From Bacteroidaceae bacterium (GTDB lineage Bacteria > Bacteroidota > Bacteroidia > Bacteroidales > Bacteroidaceae): a DNA stretch of 64,000 bases. Positions 56,489 to 64,000 of the stretch are shown here, piece after piece (positions within the stretch are counted from its first letter, which is position 1; each line of letters opens with the position of its first letter). The notes under the pieces were generated by a model, which saw only the letters and a list, made by a program, of their open reading frames with translations, ran no database searches and was not told the DNA's origin. The position numbers were made by a program, and so were the translations under genes. The DNA lies in contig JAFNXM010000027.1 in assembly GCA_017383485.1 (NCBI GenBank), positions 1 to 64,000 on the forward strand, in the 5' to 3' direction.

Positions 56489-56612
56489 CAAAAAAGCCTA
56501 GACCTTTTTTAAATTTCGCGACGCCTCGTTAAAATTTCGCGACGCCTCGTTAAAAAAAGGTCTAATGTTTTTAAAAAAGGGTTAGGCTTTTTTTCAACAA
56601 GGTCTTGGCTTG
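56489..56612 (-). repeat. intergenic repeat copy R8 (two units)
   Basis: Two tandem units (56511-56530, 56531-56551) with arms identical to R7 over most of their length: AAGCCTAGACCTTTTTT, AAAAAAAGGTCTAATG, AAAGGGTTAGGC, CAACAAGGTCTTGGC. It lies in the 457-bp divergent gap between fucI and the efflux operon, upstream of both genes, where a terminator is unexpected. The rest of the gap is AT-rich with nothing else recognised. Confidence 0.88.
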
Positions 56613-56764
56613 TGAAAAATAGTTTTATCGATTTGTATTTTTTTAAGGGTCTAAAAGTCATTTTATTTGTAAAAAAATATTTATTTTGCCGAAGATTGGA
56701 AAAGTATTCTCATTGATTTTCCAAAAACAAGAGTCGCAACTAATTCATCTTTTTTATAAATACT

Positions 56765-57844
56765 ATGAACAAATACTTAAAATGGAGTCTCGTGGGTATC
56801 ATTGTATTGATCTCAGTGGGCCTGGGCATACGGGCTTTTATGCCACGAGAAAACAAGGATATGAACGAGAAAAGCACAGCTGGCCGCAAGGGCAAACAGC
56901 CCAAAGGAGACTTGCAGGTCAGAGTCTATGTGGTCGAGGAGCAATCCCTGACGGACGGCATCTATGTCAGTGGTAGCTTGATCCCTGACGAGGAGGTGAA
57001 CCTCTCGTTTGAAACGTCTGGAAAAATCACAAATATTTATTTCAAGGAGGGGGCTTACGTCGAACAGGGACAGCTGCTGGCCAAGATCAACGATGCGCCA
57101 TTGCAGGCTGAATTGCGCCGAAAAAATGCTCAACTGAAATTGATGGAAGACCGTATGTATCGCGCCAAGGCTTTGCTGGACAAGGAAGCGATCAGTCGGG
57201 AGGCATTCCAGGAAGCCGAAGCCAACCTTGTCGCTCTGAGAGCCGAGATAGACGGTGTGAAGGCGCAGATACAGCAGACCGAGTTGCGCGCACCATTCTC
57301 GGGCGTGATTGGTTTGCGACAGGTCAGCCAGGGCGCCTACGTCACCACGGCGACCAGCGTGGCTGCGTTGACCAAAACATCTCCTCTGAAAGTCGAATTC
57401 AGTGTACCCGAGCGCTATGCAGGTGCTTTGCCACAGGGCACTCCACTGACCTTTACCGTAGAGGGCGACCTCACCTCGCGCCAGGCTCAGGTCTATGCCG
57501 CAGAATCCAAGGTAGATCCCGAAACACGTACTTATACCGTACGCGCGCTGTACGACAATGCCGACCGAAAACTGGTTCCCGGCAGATATGTCAGTGTGAA
57601 TCTGACGACACGACAATACGACAGAACTATTGCCGTACCCAGTGAAGCGATTGTCTCGGAGATGGGTGTGGACAAGGTCTTCCTTTGCAAAAACAATGTG
57701 GCTGAACCCGTAGAAATATCCAAGGGGCTACGCACCGATGCCCAGGTACAGGTGTTGAGCGGTTTGTCTGTCGGCGACACTGTCATCATCAGCGGTACGA
57801 TGCAGTTGAGAAAAGGCACAAAGGTTAAGGTGAATAAAAAATAA
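56765..57844 (+). CDS. RND efflux periplasmic adaptor (membrane fusion protein)
   Basis: 359 residues: N-terminal membrane anchor (~6-26), barrel-sandwich lipoyl halves ('GKITNIYFKEGAYVEQGQLLAKIND' and 'LRAPFSGVIGLRQVSQGAYVT'), an alpha-hairpin between them (~115-165), and beta-barrel/membrane-proximal domains ('PLKVEFSVPERYAG', 'RTYTVRALYDNADRKLVPG'). It bridges the inner-membrane pump and TolC. First gene of a three-gene efflux operon; substrate unknown. No consensus promoter seen. Confidence 0.92.
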   Translation: MNKYLKWSLVGIIVLISVGLGIRAFMPRENKDMNEKSTAGRKGKQPKGDLQVRVYVVEEQSLTDGIYVSGSLIPDEEVNLSFETSGKITNIYFKEGAYVEQGQLLAKINDAPLQAELRRKNAQLKLMEDRMYRAKALLDKEAISREAFQEAEANLVALRAEIDGVKAQIQQTELRAPFSGVIGLRQVSQGAYVTTATSVAALTKTSPLKVEFSVPERYAGALPQGTPLTFTVEGDLTSRQAQVYAAESKVDPETRTYTVRALYDNADRKLVPGRYVSVNLTTRQYDRTIAVPSEAIVSEMGVDKVFLCKNNVAEPVEISKGLRTDAQVQVLSGLSVGDTVIISGTMQLRKGTKVKVNKK

Positions 57845-57854
57845 GCACTGACGC

Positions 57855-60800
57855 ATGAATATTTCAGAACTCTCCATACGCCGCCCGGTACTGGCCACGG
57901 TAATGACATTGGTCATCCTGCTTTTCGGGGTAATAGGTTATGTCACCTTGGGCGTACGCGAATATCCTTCGGTAGATAATCCTATCATCTCGGTCTCCTG
58001 TTCTTATCCCGGCGCCAACGCTGATGTGATAGAAAATCAGATCACCGAGCCACTGGAACAGAACATCAATGGTATTCCAGGCATCCGCTCGCTGACGAGT
58101 GTGAGCCAGCAGGGATCATGTCGCATCACGGTGGAATTTGAACTGTCTGTCGACCTGGAAACCGCTGCCAACGACGTACGCGACAAGGTATCGCGTGCAC
58201 AGCGCAACTTACCACGCGACTGTGACCCACCTACCGTATCAAAGGCAGACGCAGATGCCATGCCCATCCTGATGGTGGCACTGCAGAGCGATAAGCGCTC
58301 GCTACTGGAATTAAGCGAAATCGCTGACCTAACGGTAAAAGAGCAGCTACAAACCATCTCGGACGTATCAAACGTGACAATTTGGGGTGAAAAGCGTTAT
58401 TGTATGCGTCTGTGGCTGGACCCAGTGAAAATGTCGGGATATGGCGTCACACCGATGGATGTGAAAAGTGCTCTGGATCGTGAGAACGTGGAACTGCCAT
58501 CTGGTTCTGTCGAAGGAAATACGACGGAATTGACGATCCGCACTATGGGTCAAATGCACACCACCGAGGAATTTAACAATTTGGTGATAAAGGAGCAGGA
58601 CGGACGCATTATACGTTTCAGCGATGTAGGACGTGCAGAACTCTCGCCTAGAAACATCAAGAGTTATATGAAGATGAATGGCGTGCCAATGGTAGGTGTG
58701 GTCGTAGTGCCCCAGCCCGGCGCCAATCATATCGACATAGCCGACGCTGTGCACGAACGCATGGAGATGATGAAAAAGGACTTGCCCGAAGATGTTCACT
58801 TCAATTATGGATTTGACAACACCAAATTTATCCGTGCTTCTATCAGCGAAGTAAAAACAACGGTCTACGAGGCATTTTTCCTGGTGATCGTCATCATCTT
58901 CCTATTCTTGCGCGACTGGCGCGTCACCTTGATCCCCTGTATCGTAATCCCGGTATCACTGGTCGGTGCATTCTTCATCATGTACCTCTGTGGATTTTCG
59001 ATCAACGTGCTTTCGATGCTCGCCATCGTATTATCCGTGGGATTGGTAGTAGACGACGCCATCGTGATGACCGAGAATATCTATCTGCGTATCGAGCGGG
59101 GGATGCGGCCCTTTGAAGCAGGTATCGAGGGTGCTAAGGAAATCTTTTTTGCTGTCATCTCTACCACTGTCACCCTTGTTGCAGTATTTTTACCCATAGT
59201 CTTCATGGAGGGCACCACTGGACGTTTGTTCCGCGAGTTTAGCTTCGTCGTTGCAGGATCTGTGATTATCTCCTCTTTTGCCGCACTTACATTTACACCG
59301 ATGCTAGCTACAAAATTATTAGTCCGACGCGAGGAGAAAAATTGGCTATATCGCAAGACCGAACCCTTCTTTGAGGGACTAAATAATATATATGGTCGCA
59401 TGCTCGATACAGTGTTGCGCTACCGTTGGGCATCTATTGTCGTCATGGTCTTGGCACTGGCTGCAAGTATCTGGATGTGGACCAGCATCCCCTCGGAAAT
59501 GGCACCACTCGAAGACCGCTCGAGCATCACAATACGCACATCGGGTCCAGAAGGTGTGACCTATGAATACATGCGCGACTACACCGAGGATATCAACCTG
59601 CTGGCAGATTCACTTGTACCCGATGCAGAATTTATCACCGCTCGCGTGTCAGAAGGTTCAGGCAATATTCAAATTACACTTAAGGACCTGGCAGAGCGAG
59701 ACTACTCGCAGATGGAAGTAGCCGAAAGGTTGTCGAAAGCAGTACGCGAGAAGACTGATGCTCGTGCTTTCGTGCAGCAACAAAGCACCTTCGGCGGTCG
59801 TCGAGGTTCTATGCCAGTGCAATATGTACTTCAAGCGACCAACATAGAAAAGTTGCAAAAGGTACTGCCCGAATTCATGGCAAAAGTATATGAGAATCCT
59901 ACCTTCCAGATGGCTGATGTCGATTTGAAATTCTCAAAGCCAGAAGTACGTTTGTCTGTCAACCGCGAAAAAGCCAATATGATGGGCGTCAGCACCCGAG
60001 ACATCGCACAGACCTTGCAATATGGTCTAAGCGGACAGCGTATGGGATATCTTTATATGAATGGCAAACAATACGAAATCGTAGGCGAAATCAATCGTCA
60101 GCAACGCAACGACCCCACCAACCTTAAGGCTATTTATATGCGCTCAAGCGATGGCAAAATGATTCAAATGGAGAATTTGGTGGATTTAGTCGAAGATATT
60201 GCTCCGCCCAAGCTCTACCGTTACAATCGTTTTGTTTCCGCTACAATATCTGCTGGTTTGGCAGACGGAAAGACTATTGGCGAGGGATTGGATGAGATGG
60301 ACAAGATTGCCAAGTCTACTCTGGACGATACATTCCGTACGGCGCTTTCTGGTGACTCAAAGGAATTCCGCGAGAGCTCTTCCAGCCTCTTCTTTGCCTT
60401 TGCCCTTGCGCTGTTGCTCATCTACTTGATTTTGGCGGCACAGTTTGAAAGTTTCAAGGATCCCTTTGTCATCATGCTCACTGTACCGCTGGCTGTCTGC
60501 GGGGCGTTGATCTTTATGCTGATTGGTGGACAAACGATGAACATCTTCAGTCAAATCGGCATCATCATGCTGATCGGGCTGGTGGCCAAAAACGGTATTT
60601 TGATCGTAGAGTTTGCCAACCAGCGACAGAAGAGCGGCGAGGACAAAATGACCGCTATTCGCGAGGCCTCACTGCAACGTCTGCGCCCGATTCTGATGAC
60701 CAGCGTATCTACTATATTAGGCCTGTTGCCCCTGATGTTTGCCACTGGCGAGGGTTGCAATGGTCGTATCGCTATGGGTACAGCGGTCGTAGGGGGTATG

Positions 60801-60911
60801 CTACTTTCTACGGTGCTGACGATGTTTGTCGTGCCATCGATCTATTCGTATTTGTCTACGAACCAAGTTAAAAAGCAAGCAAGGATTGCTAATAAGGAAA
60901 CAGAAGAATGA
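57855..60911 (+). CDS. RND efflux pump permease (HAE1 type)
   Basis: 1018-residue inner-membrane drug/proton antiporter of the AcrB class. N-terminus 'SIRRPVLATVMTLVILLFG', porter domain motifs ('NPIISVSCSYPGANADVIENQITEPLEQ'), and the proton-relay Asp pair in 'VGLVVDDAIVMTENIY' (~Asp400-401). The C-terminal 'GLVAKNGILIVEFANQ' carries the conserved Lys. Full length, with 10 bp to the adaptor and a 4-bp (ATGA) overlap with the TolC gene. Confidence 0.94.
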   Translation: MNISELSIRRPVLATVMTLVILLFGVIGYVTLGVREYPSVDNPIISVSCSYPGANADVIENQITEPLEQNINGIPGIRSLTSVSQQGSCRITVEFELSVDLETAANDVRDKVSRAQRNLPRDCDPPTVSKADADAMPILMVALQSDKRSLLELSEIADLTVKEQLQTISDVSNVTIWGEKRYCMRLWLDPVKMSGYGVTPMDVKSALDRENVELPSGSVEGNTTELTIRTMGQMHTTEEFNNLVIKEQDGRIIRFSDVGRAELSPRNIKSYMKMNGVPMVGVVVVPQPGANHIDIADAVHERMEMMKKDLPEDVHFNYGFDNTKFIRASISEVKTTVYEAFFLVIVIIFLFLRDWRVTLIPCIVIPVSLVGAFFIMYLCGFSINVLSMLAIVLSVGLVVDDAIVMTENIYLRIERGMRPFEAGIEGAKEIFFAVISTTVTLVAVFLPIVFMEGTTGRLFREFSFVVAGSVIISSFAALTFTPMLATKLLVRREEKNWLYRKTEPFFEGLNNIYGRMLDTVLRYRWASIVVMVLALAASIWMWTSIPSEMAPLEDRSSITIRTSGPEGVTYEYMRDYTEDINLLADSLVPDAEFITARVSEGSGNIQITLKDLAERDYSQMEVAERLSKAVREKTDARAFVQQQSTFGGRRGSMPVQYVLQATNIEKLQKVLPEFMAKVYENPTFQMADVDLKFSKPEVRLSVNREKANMMGVSTRDIAQTLQYGLSGQRMGYLYMNGKQYEIVGEINRQQRNDPTNLKAIYMRSSDGKMIQMENLVDLVEDIAPPKLYRYNRFVSATISAGLADGKTIGEGLDEMDKIAKSTLDDTFRTALSGDSKEFRESSSSLFFAFALALLLIYLILAAQFESFKDPFVIMLTVPLAVCGALIFMLIGGQTMNIFSQIGIIMLIGLVAKNGILIVEFANQRQKSGEDKMTAIREASLQRLRPILMTSVSTILGLLPLMFATGEGCNGRIAMGTAVVGGMLLSTVLTMFVVPSIYSYLSTNQVKKQARIANKETEE

Positions 60912-62263
60912 AAAAGAAGATATGCTATATACTCGCCGCACTATGCAGTCTGACTGTTTATGCTCAGCAGGACACCTTGCATGACCAAGATGCTCAATCG
61001 GCAGCGTCAGGCACATTGCCCAACTTGATACACGTGGGGTTGCAAAATAATTATGGGTTACAAATCGTCAAAAACGAAGAACGCATTGCACAAAACAACG
61101 CCACGAGAGCCAATGCGGGATATCTGCCCACAGTCGGTCTGACGGCGGGCTACGATGCCGACCTCAACAGCGGCAACACCACCACCCGCTCGCCACAAAC
61201 CACCACCCGCACCAGAAATGTGGCCGACTTGGGATTTAATGCAGGCATATCGGCCAACTGGACCGTATTCGATGGCTTCAAGATTCAGACCAACTATGCC
61301 CGACTGCAAGAGTTGCGCCGACAAAGTGCCACCCAGACGCGCATCGCCCTCGAGGACTACGTCGCCACCCTCGCCTCCGAATACTACAACTACGTGCAGC
61401 AACGCATCCGCCTACGCAATTTACGCAATGCCGTCGCCTTGTCCAGGGAACGTCTGCGCATCGTACGCGAACGCTACACCCTGGGCAGTGCATCACGTTT
61501 GGATCTGCAACAAGCCCAGGTGGATTTCAATGCAGACAGTGCACAAAGTTTGAAGCAAAGGGAATTACTGGCCACAGCACTCATACGCCTCAACGAATTG
61601 CTGGCGGCAAAGGATATGAATACGCCGCTGCATATCGCCGACACCACTATCACGTTGCACCAGGGGTTGAATTACGACACTTTGTGGCAAAGCACCCTCA
61701 AAACCAACGTCGCATTGTTGAACACAGAGCACGGCAAAAACCTGGCACAACTTGACGTGAAGAGTGCTGCCAGCAGAGACTATCCCTACGTCAAGCTCAA
61801 TGCCAACTATGGCTACACCCACAATAATATCACCCAGGGCACGACCGCCAAGCGCGATAATTGGGGAGGCCATCTCGGTGTGACCGTAGGCATCAACCTA
61901 TTCGACGGCAATCGCAGGCGTGAGCGCCGAAATGCACAGATACAGCTCGAAAATGCAGAGCTGACGCAAACCGAATTGCGCCAAGCCCTGCAGGCAGATT
62001 TGGCAGACCTCTGGCAAGCCTATCAAAACAACCTTAGACTGCTGACGTTGGAGCGTGAAAACCTGATCGCGGCTCAGGAAAATCATTATATTGCTCAGGA
62101 GCGATTTATGCTGGGCGACTTGTCGGGTATTCAAATGCGCGAGGCACAGCAAAGCCTGCTGGACGCCGAGGAACGTATCCGCGAGGCTGAATACAGCACA
62201 AAGTTGTGCGAAATATCACTGATGCAAATCTCTGGACAAGTGATGCACTACTCCGAGCCATAA
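60908..62263 (+). CDS. TolC-family outer-membrane efflux channel
   Basis: 451 residues with a signal peptide ending TVYAQQ (~21). Two OEP repeats with long helices: 'EDYVATLASEYYNYVQQRIRLRNLRNAVALSRERLRIVRERYTLGSASRLDLQQAQVDFNADSAQ' region and 'AQIQLENAELTQTELRQALQADLADLWQAYQNN'. It forms the outer-membrane exit duct for the RND pump; the start overlaps the pump stop. After the stop, 62264-62426 holds nothing recognised. Confidence 0.92.
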   Translation: MKKKICYILAALCSLTVYAQQDTLHDQDAQSAASGTLPNLIHVGLQNNYGLQIVKNEERIAQNNATRANAGYLPTVGLTAGYDADLNSGNTTTRSPQTTTRTRNVADLGFNAGISANWTVFDGFKIQTNYARLQELRRQSATQTRIALEDYVATLASEYYNYVQQRIRLRNLRNAVALSRERLRIVRERYTLGSASRLDLQQAQVDFNADSAQSLKQRELLATALIRLNELLAAKDMNTPLHIADTTITLHQGLNYDTLWQSTLKTNVALLNTEHGKNLAQLDVKSAASRDYPYVKLNANYGYTHNNITQGTTAKRDNWGGHLGVTVGINLFDGNRRRERRNAQIQLENAELTQTELRQALQADLADLWQAYQNNLRLLTLERENLIAAQENHYIAQERFMLGDLSGIQMREAQQSLLDAEERIREAEYSTKLCEISLMQISGQVMHYSEP

Positions 62264-62426
62264 CCTGTGGCCACGACCATTCACCATGCACACCGCATCA
62301 CCTATACACCGGCGCCGAAGCCCTGTCACGACATCGTGCTGGAGCTATTTTTTAGCCATACATCTGGGTTTATACCGAGCGAAACAGCACAGAAAAACCA
62401 TTTTCAGTAAAAAACCTAACGGAAAA

Positions 62427-62458
62427 TTTGGAGCATAAAATAAAAAGCACTACTTTTG
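62427..62458 (+). promoter_or_regulatory. tRNA-Pro promoter
   Basis: TTTG (62427-62430), 20 bases, TACTTTTG (62451-62458), 11 bases before the mature tRNA 5' end. Full consensus match. Confidence 0.75.
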
Positions 62459-62469
62459 CACTCGCAATT

Positions 62470-62544
62470 CGGGGTGTAGCTCAGCCCGGTTAGAGTACGC
62501 GTCTGGGGGGCGTGTGGTCGCTGGTTCGAATCCAGTCACCCCGA
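62470..62544 (+). tRNA. tRNA-Pro (anticodon GGG)
   Basis: Acceptor stem CGGGGTG / CACCCCG (62470-62476 with 62537-62543) and discriminator A; D arm GCTC/GAGT; anticodon stem CGCGT/GCGTG with loop CTGGGGG giving GGG; T arm GCTGG-TTCGAAT-CCAGT. CCA is not encoded. Own promoter and terminator make it a single-gene unit. Confidence 0.93.
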
Positions 62545-62553
62545 CTGAATTGT

Positions 62554-62581
62554 AAAGGTAACTACTTCGGTGGTTACCTTT
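62554..62581 (+). terminator. tRNA terminator with UUCG tetraloop
   Basis: 12-bp stem AAAGGTAACTAC / GTGGTTACCTTT (one G-U pair) capped by TTCG, followed by a T run, about 10 bases after the tRNA. Confidence 0.88.
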
Positions 62582-62922
62582 TTTGTTTTTACCCCCAGAG
62601 ATCACGGCCTTTCCGCATCGCCCTTCACGCCCTACGCACGACGGAGCGGCCCACGGGGCTATTGTTCGGACATCACCCCAAAGCATGAATAAAAGCGCGC
62701 CATTTTGTCAAAATTTTTCGCATTTTCAGAGGGCAAGAATCGCTTAAAATCATCCCACCCCACCACCAGTCAGAAATACGGCACTCTCGCGAGTATTAAA
62801 TTTAAGTTTTTTTAGCTCGAACGCGACAAAGGCCTTGACTTTTTAATGCAAAACCTGTAAAAAAGGGGGAAATGCGATAAAAAATATAAAAAAGGGCCTT
62901 CGTTCAGAGGCAAGAGACAAGG

Positions 62923-63018
62923 GCAAAAAAGTAAGACCTTGTGAAAATTTTGCGACGCCTCGTGAAAAATTCCTTAGACTTTTTTCAAACAAAGCCTTAC
63001 TTTTTTCAGACCAGGTCT
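62923..63018 (-). repeat. intergenic repeat copy R9 (one unit)
   Basis: One diverged 21-bp unit on the minus strand (62944-62964), with GTAAGACCTTG on the left and CTTAGACTTTTTT, AAGCCTTACTTTTTT and CCAGGTCTAA arms on the right. A further GGCCTTGACTTTTT arm sits at 62831-62844. It lies between the tRNA and the convergent GNAT gene; the rest of 62585-63106 shows nothing else recognised. Confidence 0.65.
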
Positions 63019-63106
63019 AATACCTGAGCCATTTCATTTCTATTTGCTCAAAGTGAAATGTCAAAAATTTTCGCATTTTTTGATAGGCTTCGGAGCGGGA
63101 GAGGCA

Positions 63107-63673
63107 CTACTGCTTTTTGCCAGAGCGCCATACCAAATGCTTCATCCGGTGGCCAAAAAACGTCTGCATATTTTCACATTCAAACCCCAGGGAGCGATAC
63201 AAACGTTCGGCATCGGGATTTTCCAAATCGACCAATAGCCCCACACGCTGATGCCCGCAGTCGGCAGCCTGACTGCACATAGCCTGTAGCAGTCGACGCC
63301 CCACCCCAGCGCCACGAAAGTCGGGAAGCACGCCGATGGAGTCGATATAGAATTCGCCTGCAGCAGTCTCGTCCTCGGGTATTTCGCTCACCCGTTTGTA
63401 TCGTCGAATCACACTGAACGTGCCTGCGCGCAAGGTGTGAAGTTCGGCCCCGTCGTAACCGATAATGGCCCCCACACTCTGTCCCTCGCACTCGGCCACC
63501 AGAGCATTGCGATAGCTATACTGAGTGCCCACGCTCTGACAAATGTCTGTGAGCACCGCTTCGTAGGTCTCGCCCAAATAGCTCACTGCTGTAGCCTGGC
63601 CGATGGCATAGACGAAGATTCTAGCCAACAATTGGGCGTCGTCGAATTTGGCTGGTCGAATATGTATTTCCAT
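63107..63673 (-). CDS. GNAT-family N-acetyltransferase
   Basis: 188 residues from MEIHIRPAKFDDA; the upstream ATG at 63757 adds 28 residues without family resemblance. The acetyl-CoA-binding motif A is 'IDSIGVLPDFRGAGVGRRLLQAM' (R/QxxGxG/A), followed by 'VGLLVDLENPDAERLYRSLGFE'. Substrate unknown. A -7-type box TATTTTTG (minus) lies about 60 bases upstream. Confidence 0.87.
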   Translation of the reverse strand: MEIHIRPAKFDDAQLLARIFVYAIGQATAVSYLGETYEAVLTDICQSVGTQYSYRNALVAECEGQSVGAIIGYDGAELHTLRAGTFSVIRRYKRVSEIPEDETAAGEFYIDSIGVLPDFRGAGVGRRLLQAMCSQAADCGHQRVGLLVDLENPDAERLYRSLGFECENMQTFFGHRMKHLVWRSGKKQ

Positions 63674-63825
63674 GAATATATGAGAGATTTTCAGGACGTA
63701 TCTACGCCGTATGATATTTGCACACAAAAATAAGCAAAAAGTGCTGAGAATCCTCATAAAACCTACAAGAATCGGCGTATTTTGCTTTTTTTTACGCTCC
63801 CTAATTAAAAAAAATGAAAAAAAGT

Positions 63826-63856
63826 TTTGCTAACTCTCTGACTTAACCTATATTTG
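63826..63856 (+). promoter_or_regulatory. HU gene promoter
   Basis: TTTG (63826-63829), 19 bases, TATATTTG (63849-63856); leader about 45 bases. Full consensus match. Confidence 0.75.
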
Positions 63857-63907
63857 CCGAGTAAAAGTGAAAAATCAATTTAATTTTAACCCTAATAAAT
63901 TTGTATT

Positions 63908-64000
63908 ATGAACAAGACTGAACTCGTAAACGCAATCGCTCAAAACGCAGGTTTGACTAAGGCTGACGCTAAGAAGGCTCTCGACGCTACTCTCGACGCA
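63908..64000 (+). CDS. hup: HU-family DNA-binding protein, N-terminal part (cut by window end)
   Basis: The first 31 codons read MNKTELVNAIAQNAGLTKAD then AKKALDATLDA, the classic N-terminal helices of HU/IHF nucleoid proteins. The gene continues past the right edge. The strong promoter agrees with its expected abundance. It is on the plus strand, divergent from the GNAT gene. Confidence 0.93.
   Translation, partial: MNKTELVNAIAQNAGLTKADAKKALDATLDA

Noticed and set aside
62450..62686. Minus-strand 78-residue ORF over the tRNA
   Set aside because: It is the antisense of tRNA-Pro and its flanks; the 'GVTGFEPATTRPPDAYSNRA' type peptide is a well-known artefact of translated tRNA genes.

Overview
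The window reads as chromosomal DNA of an anaerobic Bacteroidales species, most likely Prevotellaceae-like. The grounds are promoters of the Bacteroidetes type (TTTG, 19-20 bases, TAnnTTTG), a type IX secretion (T9SS) gene (porZ), several secreted proteins ending in the short 'YDLxGRRV...KGLYIVNGKK' sorting tail, gldH beside a PSP1/RicT gene, BspA-type leucine-rich repeat proteins, and families such as DUF4292, DUF6029, DUF2490 and Omp28. The genus assignment is inference.

Layout. 0-10 kb: a 5'-broken BspA-like gene, then a gldH copy plus an orphan tail of the PSP1 gene, two secreted T9SS-cargo-like proteins, then the intact gldH-PSP1-holB-metF operon (minus strand). 10-16 kb: a plus-strand cluster of a VTC-type polyphosphate polymerase, DUF4956 membrane protein, DUF2490 beta-barrel, small sorting-tail protein and Cthe_2159-type carbohydrate-binding protein, followed by alkaline phosphatase. 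16-31 kb (minus): DUF1295 enzyme, PorZ, lipoproteins, RdgB, a TGS-PRK nucleoside kinase, a BspA-type protein, CvfB, LolD, PriA, and a compact ResB/CcsA protein. 31-46 kb (plus): LTA-synthase-like enzyme, TlpA-like thioredoxin, DUF6029-Omp28-secreted protein, alpha/beta hydrolase, and dut-TPR-DUF4292-EnvC-nadA. 46-56 kb: class I fumarase, an InaA-type kinase, and a complete L-fucose catabolic operon (fucI, fucO, fucA, a RhaB-type kinase, a RhaM-type mutarotase, fucP). 56-64 kb: an RND efflux operon, tRNA-Pro(GGG), a GNAT acetyltransferase and the start of an HU gene at the right edge.

The most unusual content is intergenic. A 21-bp GC-rich unit (core AACGAGGCGTCGCGAAATTT) flanked by AGACCTTTTT/AAAAAGGTCT arms recurs at nine intergenic sites, in 1, 2 or 4 tandem copies. 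Three of these sites are embedded in a conserved ~360-bp element (31.3, 39.3 and 46 kb) that also carries hairpins. The repeats sit in convergent, co-directional and also divergent gaps, so they cannot all be simple terminators. Two near-identical copies with 4 and 2 units flank fucO-fucI. Two orphan promoter-plus-hairpin loci (10.15 and 25.4 kb) look like small RNAs or attenuators. No phage, IS transposase, CRISPR array or rRNA was seen.
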